A stretch of 47,554 nucleotides of DNA from Bacillota bacterium (GCA_029007015.1 JAQXHB010000048.1:1-47554); one strand, 5' to 3'; counted from the stretch's first letter, positions 9,556-18,173 are shown. Numbers and translations: made by a program. Notes: a model not told the origin generated them from the sequence alone.

Positions 9556-10986
9556 TCATTTCGCGGACTCGGCCAGTGCGTCACGCACCACCTCGCGCTC
9601 ATCAAAGTGAATTTTGCCGGTATTAAGTATCTGGTAGGTTTCATGACCTTTGCCGGCCAAAACGATTATATCATCGCGCCGCGCGTTGTTTATGGCGAAT
9701 TTTATCGCCTCTGCGCGGTTTTCTATAACTGTATAAGGCGTGGCGGTATCTGCCATACCCACCAAAATATCGTCAATGATGCGCGACGGATTCTCGGTGC
9801 GCGGATTGTCGCTGGTAACAATGACATAATCGGCCAGACGCGCGGCCACCTGCGCCATTATGGGGCGCTTCTTGCTGTCGCGGTCGCCTCCGCAGCCAAA
9901 CAGTACCACCAGCCGGCCGCTCTTTATGCCGCGCATGGTGTGCAGTATATTTTCCAGTCCGTCAGGCGTATGAGCATAGTCGATTATCACCGTAAAATCA
10001 CGGCCGGTGGGAACCACCTCTGCCCTGCCCTTGACGCCTGAGGTGCCCGAAAGTGCAGTGCAGACATCGGATATGCTGTTGCCCAGTTCGATGGCACAGA
10101 CGGCCGCCAGCATATTGTTGTAAACAGAAAATTCGCCGGGAGTGTGCGCCTTGACTCGGGCGATGGTGTCCTTACCTACCAGTTCAAAATTGACGCCGTC
10201 GGCTCTGAACACCGCGCCTTTTGCAATATAGTCGGCGTAGTTGCTCTGCGCTGAACAGGTCACAGTGCGGCAGTCTGCGCCGTCGGTGATGCGGTCGGCA
10301 TAACCGTCGTCGGCGTTAATGACCGCCAAATCGCACATTTTAAAGAGCAACTGCTTTGCGTGCAGGTAATTGTCCATCGTTCCGTGGTAATCAAGGTGGT
10401 CCTGCGTCAGATTTGTGAATATTGCGGCCGCAAAGTGCAGTCCCCACACCCGCTTTTGGTCGAGCGCATGTGACGAAACCTCCATAACCGCATAATCGCA
10501 TCCGGCGTCCACCATCTGCCTGAACAGGCCGTGCAGTTCCTTTGCATCGGGTGTTGTGTTGCGCGCCTCGATTATTCGGTCGCCTATCATGTTCTGTATG
10601 GTGCCGATAAGCCCCACCTTATGCCCCAACTGCTCAAGAATGGACTTGAGCAGATATGTTACGGTGGTTTTGCCGTTTGTTCCGGTCACGCCGATGAGTT
10701 TCAGTCGGTCGGCAGGATTACCGAAAAAGGCGGCGCATGCCGACGAATATGCCTCGTGAGTGTCGGGCACGATTACCTGATTGGGCAGTCCCAAGTCGTG
10801 CTCAGCAACTATGACCGATGCGCCTTTGGCGGCCGCATCGGCCGCGTACTTGTGGCCGTCAGAGGCACTGCCGCTGATGCAGAAGAAGGCACATCCCTCG
10901 GCCACACTGCGTGAATCGTTGGTTATATCGTTTATCGGCAGGTCGGCCAAGGGGCCGCTGCAGTTTATCAAATCTTTGCAAATCAT
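9556..10986 (-). CDS. murE: UDP-MurNAc-tripeptide synthetase (meso-DAP adding)
   Basis: ATP-dependent Mur ligase that adds the third amino acid to UDP-MurNAc-L-Ala-D-Glu. The P-loop GVTGTNGKTTVTYLL (about residue 107) and the DNPR motif (in VTSDNPRTENP) are clear; DNPR marks enzymes specific for meso-diaminopimelate, so the wall is predicted to be DAP type. I start at ATG 10986 (MICKDLINC); a TTG seven codons upstream overlaps the AAAGGA ribosome-binding site and is unlikely. Length about 476 residues. It follows the PBP gene closely. Confidence 0.96.
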   Translation of the reverse strand: MICKDLINCSGPLADLPINDITNDSRSVAEGCAFFCISGSASDGHKYAADAAAKGASVIVAEHDLGLPNQVIVPDTHEAYSSACAAFFGNPADRLKLIGVTGTNGKTTVTYLLKSILEQLGHKVGLIGTIQNMIGDRIIEARNTTPDAKELHGLFRQMVDAGCDYAVMEVSSHALDQKRVWGLHFAAAIFTNLTQDHLDYHGTMDNYLHAKQLLFKMCDLAVINADDGYADRITDGADCRTVTCSAQSNYADYIAKGAVFRADGVNFELVGKDTIARVKAHTPGEFSVYNNMLAAVCAIELGNSISDVCTALSGTSGVKGRAEVVPTGRDFTVIIDYAHTPDGLENILHTMRGIKSGRLVVLFGCGGDRDSKKRPIMAQVAARLADYVIVTSDNPRTENPSRIIDDILVGMADTATPYTVIENRAEAIKFAINNARRDDIIVLAGKGHETYQILNTGKIHFDEREVVRDALAESAK

Positions 10987-11009
10987 AGATAAGTCTGTTC
11001 CTTTCAATA

Positions 11010-13238
11010 TCAGTCGCTGCTGTTTTCCACTCTGAAGGACACCGTTATAACCGTTCCGATTTCGACCGATGTGCCGGCAGCGATATCCTGACTGTATGAC
11101 ATTGCACCGCTTTGCGAGAGTGCCGTGCCCGAATATTTGATATTCAGGTTGTACTGCGAAGCAAGTTGATTTACGGCCGAGACGCTCTTGCCGCTGAAGT
11201 CGGGCACATTGACCATGGTCGAGGCCTCGCCGCCCGTGTATAGCACAACCGTACCCGAATTGGATATGGTCTGGCCGCTTGAGGGCACCTGCCGCTCAAC
11301 CGAATCGCCGCTGCCGACCACCTTGACGCTCAGTCCCTTGTTTTTGAGTTCAGACTCGGCCGACTCAACCGAACTGCCGATAAGGTTGGGCACGGTTTTG
11401 GATATCTTGGCCAGTTCTTCACTGCTGTACTGCGCCTCGATGCCGATGTACGGCAGTGCGTCGGCAAATATCTTTCCGGCCACAGGCGCGGCGATGGTGC
11501 CGCCGTAGATGTTGCCGCCGTGCGGCTCATCGAGCATCACCAGCACAACCAGTTGCGGGTCATCGACCGGCGCAAAACCGCAAAATGACGATACGCGCGG
11601 CTTTGAATCAGGGTCGCTGTTTTCCTTGGCCAGTTTTTGAGATGTACCCGTTTTGCCGCCGATGCGGTAGCCGGAAACATATGCGTTTTTACCGCCGCCG
11701 CCGTCGACAACACTCTCAAGCAGAGTGCAAATGGTCTCGGATGTCTCTTTTGAAATAACCTGCCGTTTTTGAACGGTGTCATAGTTTTTGACCACATTGC
11801 CGTCGACGTCCAGTTCCTGCTTAACCACATGGGGCTGGACGAGATAGCCTCCGTTGACCGCGGCGCAAACGGCCGTGGCGAGTTGTATCGGGGTGACATT
11901 GAAACCCTGACCAAACGACTCGGTCGCAAGGTCGACCACCGACATGGTGTCGCCGTCATGGTAACTGACGCCGGCAGTGGGAGATGCCTCTCCCGGCAAA
12001 TCAACGCCTGTTTTCTCTGTCAGTCCGTACGCCTTGAAGTAACGGAAAAACTTATTAACTCCCAGCGCCTGACCGATGGTGATGAAGGCGGGGTTGCACG
12101 AATTTTGGAAGGCTTGCAACAGGGTCTCTGCGCCGTGGCCGGAATTTTTGTGGCAGTGATATGTCGTGCCGGCTACCGTTATATATCCGGGACAGCTAAA
12201 ACCACTGCTCAGCGTTATTACGCCCTCCTCATATGCCGCAGAGCCGGTTACAATCTTGAACACCGAGCCGGGCTCATATGTGTCGGAGATGCACTTGTTG
12301 CGCCACTGCTTTTGCTGGGCGGCACTGATTGCGGCCGTCCTCTCCTCGCCCTCCAGCAGTTCTATAGCCGCCGCGGCCGACTCATCGTAAATGGTAAACG
12401 GCTCGTTGGGGTTAAAGTCTGGCTTTACGGCCATCGCCTTGACTTCACCGGTGGACGGATCCATTATGATGCAGCATCCGCGCTCGGTCACATTATTTTC
12501 TATGACCGCCTGCTCAAGGTACTTCTCGGCAATGTACTGGATATACGAATCGATGGTCAGCACCAGCGAATTGCCCTTTTGCGCTTTTACCACCTTTTCG
12601 TAACTAAACGGCATATCGGCACCAACGCCGTTTTTGGCGGCAATTACACGGCCGGCAACGCCTTTTAGCGTGTTTTCGTAGTATGACTCCAGACCGCTGA
12701 GTCCCTGATTATCACTGCCGACAAAGCCGATTACAGTCGATGCGAGGCTGTCGTTGGGATAATACCGCTTGCTGGTCTCGTCCAAGCCGATGACCGAGCC
12801 GAGTTTGTTTTCCGATATAAACTCTCTGACCGAATCGGACATCGTTTTGTCAATTTTGGTTTTGACCTTTTCATAGTAACTGTTTGACTGGGTCTTTTTA
12901 TACACTGTGTCATAATCGACATCCAGCAGTTCCGACAGACCCTTGGCAATGATTTTGGCCTGCTCGTCGTCATCTATATCCTGAGGGGTGATATAAACCG
13001 TCCACGCCGGTGCGCTGGTAGCCAGCACCTCCATGTTGCAGTCGTAAATGTCGCCGCGGGTCGCCGCCAGTTCGGTGTCAAGCAGTTGCTGTGCCGCCGC
13101 CTTGGCCTGATATTCCTTGCTGTTTACTATCATGATATTGACAAGGCTGAACGACGCGGCGCCAAACAGCCCCACGCTGATGGCAAGCAGGATACACATC
13201 ATACGCTTTGCCATCTTTTTGGTCGTTCCTATTGCCAT
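11010..13238 (-). CDS. Class B penicillin-binding protein with two PASTA domains (FtsI/SpoVD type)
   Basis: Septal or spore-cortex D,D-transpeptidase anchored by one N-terminal membrane helix (about 13-36). A dimerisation domain begins near ATRGDIYD. The transpeptidase domain shows the three active-site motifs SVFK (S325-K328), SCN (380-382) and KTG (529-531). Two PASTA repeats follow, starting near TVPNLIG (about 615) and VNVPDFSG (about 676); they usually bind muropeptides. 742 residues. Two PASTA repeats fit PBP2x/PBP2B, whereas SpoVD typically has one, but only experiments would tell a vegetative from a sporulation role. It lies between ftsL and murE in the dcw operon. Confidence 0.93.
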   Translation of the reverse strand: MAIGTTKKMAKRMMCILLAISVGLFGAASFSLVNIMIVNSKEYQAKAAAQQLLDTELAATRGDIYDCNMEVLATSAPAWTVYITPQDIDDDEQAKIIAKGLSELLDVDYDTVYKKTQSNSYYEKVKTKIDKTMSDSVREFISENKLGSVIGLDETSKRYYPNDSLASTVIGFVGSDNQGLSGLESYYENTLKGVAGRVIAAKNGVGADMPFSYEKVVKAQKGNSLVLTIDSYIQYIAEKYLEQAVIENNVTERGCCIIMDPSTGEVKAMAVKPDFNPNEPFTIYDESAAAAIELLEGEERTAAISAAQQKQWRNKCISDTYEPGSVFKIVTGSAAYEEGVITLSSGFSCPGYITVAGTTYHCHKNSGHGAETLLQAFQNSCNPAFITIGQALGVNKFFRYFKAYGLTEKTGVDLPGEASPTAGVSYHDGDTMSVVDLATESFGQGFNVTPIQLATAVCAAVNGGYLVQPHVVKQELDVDGNVVKNYDTVQKRQVISKETSETICTLLESVVDGGGGKNAYVSGYRIGGKTGTSQKLAKENSDPDSKPRVSSFCGFAPVDDPQLVVLVMLDEPHGGNIYGGTIAAPVAGKIFADALPYIGIEAQYSSEELAKISKTVPNLIGSSVESAESELKNKGLSVKVVGSGDSVERQVPSSGQTISNSGTVVLYTGGEASTMVNVPDFSGKSVSAVNQLASQYNLNIKYSGTALSQSGAMSYSQDIAAGTSVEIGTVITVSFRVENSSD

Positions 13239-13362
13239 AAGTGCTCATCCTTTCGGTCATTTCATCGCCTTGCCCATTAAACGGCGAAAAGGAGAGTCAA
13301 AACTTTGTGCGTCTTGGCTCTCTTTTTATTGTCATTTTCAGTATATTGTTTTCGCGGCGCAA

Positions 13363-13830
13363 CTATTCATTGTTGGCGGCGGTATAGGTGCCGTCTGAGT
13401 TTGCCTTTTGCGTTACATCGGTGTCATTGACCACGATGTAGGTTATCTGGCTCTTGTCGGCGCGGTGCATGCCGAGGGCCGCCGCCGACTGCTCCAGATT
13501 CTTGTATGAAACGCAGTTCTCAAGTTGCATCTCAAGCGAAACATTTTCGCTCTGTGCCTGGTCAATCTGCTTTTCCATTTTTGCTATCTGTGACGACACC
13601 GAGTTTATCTCGCCGCGCAGATATATTGTAAAGGCGACTGCGGCAACCATGGCCAGTATTACCATAATCTTTACCGGCGATAGGGCCGCACGCGGGCGGG
13701 CCGACGGCCGCGCCTTTGACGATGTTTTGGCCTGTCTGGGCAACTCAACTACATTATTCTGCTTATTTTCCTTGGGCATAAACATGTCAAAATCATATGC
13801 AAGTGAATCAACATAGTATCTGTTGCTCAT
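13363..13830 (-). CDS. ftsL: FtsL-like division protein
   Basis: Small bitopic membrane protein, 155 residues: basic and Pro/Ala-rich cytoplasmic tail, one membrane helix (about 52-70), then a heptad-rich region (GEINSVSSQIAKMEKQIDQ) predicted to form a coiled coil. FtsL diverges strongly in sequence, so assignment rests on topology and on position between rsmH and the PBP gene, which is the usual ftsL slot. It should form the FtsL-DivIC-DivIB complex. The C-terminal 35 residues are polar and Thr/Asn-rich. A gap of about 124 nt with no visible gene precedes the PBP. Confidence 0.82.
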   Translation of the reverse strand: MSNRYYVDSLAYDFDMFMPKENKQNNVVELPRQAKTSSKARPSARPRAALSPVKIMVILAMVAAVAFTIYLRGEINSVSSQIAKMEKQIDQAQSENVSLEMQLENCVSYKNLEQSAAALGMHRADKSQITYIVVNDTDVTQKANSDGTYTAANNE

Positions 13831-13845
13831 CTCTATTATCTCCTC

Positions 13846-14769
13846 TTACAATTTATATACTGCGCGCAACTTGGCGCTGTGGGTTCTGAAGTTTTCGTTT
13901 ATCTGATCTGCACTCGGCATGACCGGCTTTTTGAACACATAACCGGTCAGCGGATTCTTGCCGCATACACATACCGGAAAATCGGGCGGGCACACACAGC
14001 CGGTGCACCACTCGTTAAACCGCTGTTTGACCATTCTGTCCTCCAACGAGTGAAAGGATATTATGGCAATAACTCCGCCCTTGTTGAGGCGGTCAACCGC
14101 CTTATCCAAAAATGCCGACAAACTGTCCAACTCTCCGTTGACGGCTATACGCAGTGCCTGAAATGTCCGTCTGGCCGGGTGTCCGTCGCGCCGCGCCGCC
14201 GCAGGCACCGCACCCGAAATAATATCCGATAACTGCAAGGTTGTCTCTATCGGTGATATGCACCTGGCCGCGTCAATGGCCTTGGCAATGCGAAAGGCAA
14301 ACTTGTCCTCGCCGTATTCCCTGATTATCCGCGTCAGTTCGTCCACGCTGAGGGTATTGACCAACTGACCCGCCGTTGTCCCCGACCGGCTCATGCGCAT
14401 GTCGAGCGGCGCATCCTTGTGATAGGAAAAGCCGCGCTCAGCCACATCAAGTTGATGCGACGATACGCCCAAATCAAGCAGCACACCGTCAACCCCGCCT
14501 ATGCCGCGCTCATCGAGCACATTGTCAAAGTCGCCAAAATCGGCCTGCACAACCTCGGCGCACGAAAAGGGCTTTAACCGCTCTGTGGCGACCGCCACTG
14601 CGTCGGGGTCCTTGTCAATGGCAATCAGCCGGCCTGTTGTCAGCCTGCCGGCAATCAGCCGCGAATGGCCGGCGCCGCCCGCTGTGCCGTCAATATAAAT
14701 CCCGTTTGGTTTAATTTGCAGAGCGTCGACCGACTCCTCGAGCAGGACCGATTTGTGATTAAACTCCAT
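13846..14769 (-). CDS. rsmH: 16S rRNA (cytosine-1402 N4)-methyltransferase
   Basis: SAM-dependent methyltransferase that modifies C1402 in the ribosomal P site. The N-terminal HKSVLLEESVDAL and SAM-binding DGTAGGAGHS motifs, the DLGVSSHQLD segment and the RRTFQALRIAVNGEL and SFHSLEDRMVK signatures are typical. 307 residues. Good ribosome-binding site (GAGGGGG). Second gene of the dcw operon, 24 nt after mraZ. Confidence 0.97.
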   Translation of the reverse strand: MEFNHKSVLLEESVDALQIKPNGIYIDGTAGGAGHSRLIAGRLTTGRLIAIDKDPDAVAVATERLKPFSCAEVVQADFGDFDNVLDERGIGGVDGVLLDLGVSSHQLDVAERGFSYHKDAPLDMRMSRSGTTAGQLVNTLSVDELTRIIREYGEDKFAFRIAKAIDAARCISPIETTLQLSDIISGAVPAAARRDGHPARRTFQALRIAVNGELDSLSAFLDKAVDRLNKGGVIAIISFHSLEDRMVKQRFNEWCTGCVCPPDFPVCVCGKNPLTGYVFKKPVMPSADQINENFRTHSAKLRAVYKL

Positions 14770-14792
14770 TACCGGTCCCCCTCGTCACTGTG

Positions 14793-15218
14793 TTAAAAGT
14801 CGATACTGCCGACCAACTCGGCAATGGACTCGGAGCAAAGTTGCTCGCGCTTGGCTTCCCAACTGTCCTTGTCCCAAATTTCTATCTCATCATTTGTGCC
14901 GACGATGTACGCGCTGTCGGCCAATCCTGCATATTCTCTGAAAAGCGGCGGCAAAAGTATGCGCCCCTGCACATCGCATTCAACCTCAACGGTAAGCGGG
15001 CCAAACGCACGGTTAAGGGCCTTGCGCTTAACCACCGGCAATTGGTCGATTTTTTCCTGCAACTGGCGGCGGTGCTCGGTTGTGCACACCGACAGGCATC
15101 TCTCGCCGTCAATCGGTACAGACAGCACGAATGTCGTGCCCAAATCTTCGCGCATTTTAGCGGGAATGAATATACGGCCCTTTTTGTCAATGTTGTGCAA
15201 AAATGAACCGCTGAACAT
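14793..15218 (-). CDS. mraZ: Transcriptional regulator MraZ
   Basis: AbrB-like DNA-binding protein built of two SpoVT-AbrB repeats that represses or tunes the dcw operon it heads. The first repeat includes HNIDKKGRIFIPAKMRE (about 9-25) and the second VECDVQGRILLPPLFREY (about 78-95), each with the DxxGR signature. I start at ATG 15218 (MFSGSF), directly after AAAGGAGG; an upstream in-frame extension lies in the operator. 141 residues, normal length. Three GTGGT repeats at 10-bp spacing lie immediately upstream and are its probable binding site. Confidence 0.96.
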   Translation of the reverse strand: MFSGSFLHNIDKKGRIFIPAKMREDLGTTFVLSVPIDGERCLSVCTTEHRRQLQEKIDQLPVVKRKALNRAFGPLTVEVECDVQGRILLPPLFREYAGLADSAYIVGTNDEIEIWDKDSWEAKREQLCSESIAELVGSIDF

Positions 15219-15234
15219 ATTTCCCGCCTCCTTT

Positions 15235-15265
15235 AAACCACTTTTCACCACATAAAACCACTTTT
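15235..15265 (-). promoter_or_regulatory. Probable MraZ operator: three GTGGT repeats, 10-bp period
   Basis: On the minus strand GTGGT starts at 15261, 15251 and 15241, exactly one helical turn apart. Units 1 and 3 are identical over AAAAGTGGTT. Known MraZ sites are tandem short G-rich repeats at about 10-bp spacing (TGGGN in E. coli, AAAGTG-type in Mycoplasma). The array lies between the mraZ promoter and the start codon and abuts the ribosome-binding site, as expected for autoregulation. Confidence 0.75.
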
Positions 15266-15281
15266 ATGGTCTTGTAATGTC

Positions 15282-15310
15282 ATTATAATGAACAAATTAC
15301 AATAAATCAA
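15282..15310 (-). promoter_or_regulatory. mraZ / dcw operon promoter
   Basis: TTGATT (15305-15310), 17 bp, TATAAT (15282-15287) on the minus strand. The predicted start lies about 15 bases before the MraZ repeats. Confidence 0.78.
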
Positions 15311-15369
15311 GGGGTTAACATAAAAATTAAAGAATTATTTTTTGCGAATTGTGTCGAACACTATATCTG

Positions 15370-15387
15370 AACACAATATATTGTGTT
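15370..15387. repeat. 18-bp perfect palindrome upstream of mraZ promoter
   Basis: AACACAATA followed by its exact complement TATTGTGTT. It is about 60 bp upstream of the -35 element. A half-match GTGTCGAACAC lies at 15351-15361. Likely a protein-binding site; the protein is unknown. Confidence 0.55.
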
Positions 15388-15410
15388 TTCAATCTTTTGA
15401 CAGTAAAAAA

Positions 15411-15458
15411 GCACAAAACACACCTGCAGAACATATGTTCGTTTTGGCGATTTTGTGC
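15411..15458. repeat. Symmetric nested inverted repeat with LexA-like core
   Basis: Outer arms GCACAAAA (15411-15418) and TTTTGTGC (15451-15458) are each exactly 10 bp from a central perfect palindrome GAACATATGTTC (15429-15440). On the minus strand the core reads CGAACATATGTTCT, close to the Gram-positive LexA consensus CGAACRNRYGTTYC. The unit is also bracketed by direct repeats ACAGTAAAA (15400-15408 and 15468-15476). Minus-strand T6 follows the outer arm, so weak terminator activity is an alternative. Confidence 0.5.
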
Positions 15459-15473
15459 AAATTATTTACAGTA

Positions 15474-15518
15474 AAATAAAAATCGGGAGCATATTAGTTA
15501 ACATAATGCACCCGATTA
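15474..15518 (-). terminator. Terminator after murC
   Basis: On the minus strand AATCGGG..GCAT pairs with ATGC..CCCGATT around an AT-rich loop containing GTTAAC, followed by TTTTTATTTT. It separates murC from the dcw operon. Confidence 0.85.
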
Positions 15519-15531
15519 TTACATGATATGA

Positions 15532-16917
15532 TTATTTATTGTCGTATTTTTGCAAAATCAGTTTGGCGGCTTTGTATATGTCGCCGCACCCGAGGGTTAT
15601 TACCAAATCCCCCTCCTCCGCATTTGCCGCAATGTAATCGGCAATCTCATCAAAGGTGTTAAACCAAACCGAGCCGTCTATCTTATCGGCAAGTTGTGAC
15701 GAATAGACGCCGTAGGTGTTTTTCTCGCGCGAGCCCATAATCTCGCTGAGTACGACACGGTCGGCAATGCTGAGCACCTCGGCAAAGTCATCCATCAGCA
15801 TAGCGGTGCGCGAATATGTGAAGGGCTGAAAAACAGCAATCACACGGTTGAAGTCCATTTTCTTGGCCGTCTCGAGGGTTACGCGCAGTTCGCTGGGGTG
15901 ATGGGCATAATCGTCTGCGACGGTGATGCCGCCGCGTCGGCCGAGTATCTCAAACCGACGGCCGGCGCCGCCGAAGTGCGGCAGACTGTCTGCAATATCC
16001 TGCGGCGCGACGCCGACGGTAAGCGCGGCGGTAATGGCCGCCATCGCATTATACACATTGTGCTCGCCCGGCACCGACAGAGTTGCCGTCAGCAGTAATC
16101 GCCCGCCGTGCATAACATCAAAGTGAGCAAAGGCGCCGTGCTCCATCGTTATATTTTCGGCATAGTAATCATTGTGACTGCCGCGTCCGAAGGTGATAAC
16201 CTTGGCCGTCACGCCGCGGGCGGCTGTAAGTGCCCGCTCGTCGTCGCCGTTGACAATGACCGCCTTGCCCGCGAATGACAAAAACTTGTGAAACGAAGCG
16301 ACCAGATTGTCCATGGTCTTGAAATACTCCATGTGGTCGTTATCGACATTGAGCAGTACGGCTATGTCAGGCGAAAGCTGCAAAAAGGTGTCGACATACT
16401 CGCATGATTCGCAAACCATGGTGTCCGACTGCCCACATCGGCCGTAGCCGTCAATAGCCGGCAACTTGCCGCCGATAACTGCCGAAGGATCACACTTGGC
16501 TTCCAGCAAAATTTGTGTTATCATAGAGGAAGTGGTGGTCTTGCCGTGTGTGCCGCACACGCCTATGACATTGTCATACCGGCGCGTTAGGTAGCCAAGC
16601 ATCAGCGAGCGCTCCACAGTTGGTATGCCCAGTCGCCGCGCCTCAACCAATTCCGGATTATCCTGCATTATGGCCGCCGAGTAAACGACCAATTCCGCGC
16701 CGTGCACATTTTCGGCAAAATGGCCGACGGTCACCGGTACTCCCATCGCCTGCACGCGGCTGAGCGTCTCGGTTTGGTTGTTGTCCGAGCCGGTCAGGCG
16801 GTAGCCCAGCGTATGCAGTATCTCGGCAATGGGGCACATGCCCGAGCCGCCGATTCCAATCATATGAATTTTCTTTACACTGCCTATTAACTTGTCGGTG
16901 TCTGTATAGTTTTTCAA
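15532..16917 (-). CDS. murC: UDP-N-acetylmuramate-L-alanine ligase
   Basis: Mur ligase that adds L-Ala to UDP-MurNAc, the first peptide step of the wall precursor pathway. The N-terminal nucleotide-binding IGIGGSGM motif (about 21-28), the ATP-binding GVCGTHGKTTTSSM loop (about residue 118) and the DDYAHHPSE signature are present. 461 residues. The start codon is TTG at 16917, with GGGAG 10 bases upstream; the next in-frame ATG would delete the IGIGGSGM region, so TTG is favoured. It is a single-gene transcription unit with its own promoter and terminator, outside the dcw operon proper, and is divergent from cca. Confidence 0.95.
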   Translation of the reverse strand: MKNYTDTDKLIGSVKKIHMIGIGGSGMCPIAEILHTLGYRLTGSDNNQTETLSRVQAMGVPVTVGHFAENVHGAELVVYSAAIMQDNPELVEARRLGIPTVERSLMLGYLTRRYDNVIGVCGTHGKTTTSSMITQILLEAKCDPSAVIGGKLPAIDGYGRCGQSDTMVCESCEYVDTFLQLSPDIAVLLNVDNDHMEYFKTMDNLVASFHKFLSFAGKAVIVNGDDERALTAARGVTAKVITFGRGSHNDYYAENITMEHGAFAHFDVMHGGRLLLTATLSVPGEHNVYNAMAAITAALTVGVAPQDIADSLPHFGGAGRRFEILGRRGGITVADDYAHHPSELRVTLETAKKMDFNRVIAVFQPFTYSRTAMLMDDFAEVLSIADRVVLSEIMGSREKNTYGVYSSQLADKIDGSVWFNTFDEIADYIAANAEEGDLVITLGCGDIYKAAKLILQKYDNK

Positions 16918-16951
16918 CCTTAATTCACTCCCGATTCATTCACTGTGTTAT

Positions 16952-16980
16952 ATTATAGTTGTTTTTACGCATAAAATAAA
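16952..16980 (-). promoter_or_regulatory. Candidate murC promoter
   Basis: Perfect -10 TATAAT (16952-16957) with a weak -35 TTTATT (16975-16980) at 17 bp on the minus strand, about 30 bases upstream of the TTG start. Confidence 0.5.
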
Positions 16981-17015
16981 CACTTTTCTGAAATTTTTTT
17001 ATAGGAGGATGTATT

Positions 17016-18173
17016 GTGCTTCGTTTACCGCAGTATATATTGAATGTTATTGGCAGAATTGAGCAGGCCGGTTACGAGGCTTACTGCGTCGGCGGCTGTG
17101 TCAGGGACATGCTCATGGGCAGGGTGCCGCACGACTATGATGTGGCCTCCAACGCCCCGTGCGACGCCGTCACTGAAATGTTTGAAAACACCGTCGCCAC
17201 CGGACTTAAGCACGGCACTGTGACTGTCATTGCCGACGGGCACGCGGTCGAAGTTACTCACTACCGCATCGACGGCAAATACAGCGACGGCCGCCGCCCC
17301 GACAGCGTCACGCTGACCGACGACTTTACGCTTGATTTGTCGCGCCGCGACTTTACGGTTAACGCAATGGGCTATCATCCGGAACGCGGCATTATAGATA
17401 AATTCGGTGGGCAGGAGGATATTAGGCGCCGAGTGATACAAACAGTGGGTGACCCCGACTGCCGCTTTGACGAGGATGCACTGCGCATACTGCGCGCCGT
17501 GCGGTTTGCCTCGACGCTGGAATTTACTGTTGAGCCGCAAACCCTCGCGGCAGTCGCCCGCCGCGCACCCTATTTGTGCAAAGTGAGCGTCGAGCGCATC
17601 ACAGCCGAAATTATGCGCACCCTCGGCGGCTCACGGCCGAGTGCTCTCGGCACAGTCATAAGCGGCGGCGGACTGAGCCATCTCGGGATAGGAGACGGCA
17701 ACATTGAGCCGGTCGACCGAATGGCTTGCTCGGCCGATATACGGCTGGCCGCCGTCATAAAACTGTGCGGCGGCGGGAGCAACACACTGCGCAAAATGCG
17801 GCTGAGCAACCGCACCGCTAACAGGGTGCACCTTGCGCTGGAGAGATTTGACATGCCGCTGCCGCACAGCGACGGCGACATCAGGCGGTGGCTCCAATCC
17901 TGCGGCGACGACACGGCTGATATAATCAAGGCCGCCGGCGTCATGAAATCGGCGGACACATCTGCAACAGTTGCACGGCTGGCCGAAATCATCGGCCGCG
18001 GCGACCCCTACCGCATAGACATGCTGGCCATAGGCGGCAATGACCTGAAACCGCTCGGCATCAGCGGTCAGGATATCGGCCGCACGCTCGGCAAATTGCT
18101 CGAAGAGGTAACCGACGACCCATCGCTCAACACCCGCGAGCAACTGATATCGCTTGCGCAACACATTCACTAA
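17016..18173 (+). CDS. cca: CCA tRNA nucleotidyltransferase / poly(A) polymerase family
   Basis: Class II nucleotidyltransferase that adds or repairs the 3' CCA end of tRNA; a related subset adds poly(A) or only part of CCA. The head domain has GGCVRDMLMG and the metal-binding DYD (in PHDYDVASNA) at about residues 24-45, followed by RRDFTVNAMGY and the RILRAVRFA neck motif. 385 residues. GTG start at 17016 with AGGAGG seven bases upstream. I see no HD domain. Sitting alone on the plus strand before dpaA; the spacing (73 bp) leaves room for a separate dpa promoter. Confidence 0.94.
   Translation: MLRLPQYILNVIGRIEQAGYEAYCVGGCVRDMLMGRVPHDYDVASNAPCDAVTEMFENTVATGLKHGTVTVIADGHAVEVTHYRIDGKYSDGRRPDSVTLTDDFTLDLSRRDFTVNAMGYHPERGIIDKFGGQEDIRRRVIQTVGDPDCRFDEDALRILRAVRFASTLEFTVEPQTLAAVARRAPYLCKVSVERITAEIMRTLGGSRPSALGTVISGGGLSHLGIGDGNIEPVDRMACSADIRLAAVIKLCGGGSNTLRKMRLSNRTANRVHLALERFDMPLPHSDGDIRRWLQSCGDDTADIIKAAGVMKSADTSATVARLAEIIGRGDPYRIDMLAIGGNDLKPLGISGQDIGRTLGKLLEEVTDDPSLNTREQLISLAQHIH

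Noticed and set aside
11769..12668. 299-codon plus-strand frame opposite the PBP gene
   Set aside because: Shadow of the PBP frame; no ribosome-binding site or family similarity.
15411..15458. Second rho-independent terminator after murC
   Set aside because: T6 does follow the outer arm on the minus strand, but the 10-base internal loops on both sides make the RNA stem weak, and murC already has a better terminator at 15474-15518. The symmetric DNA layout fits a protein-binding site better.
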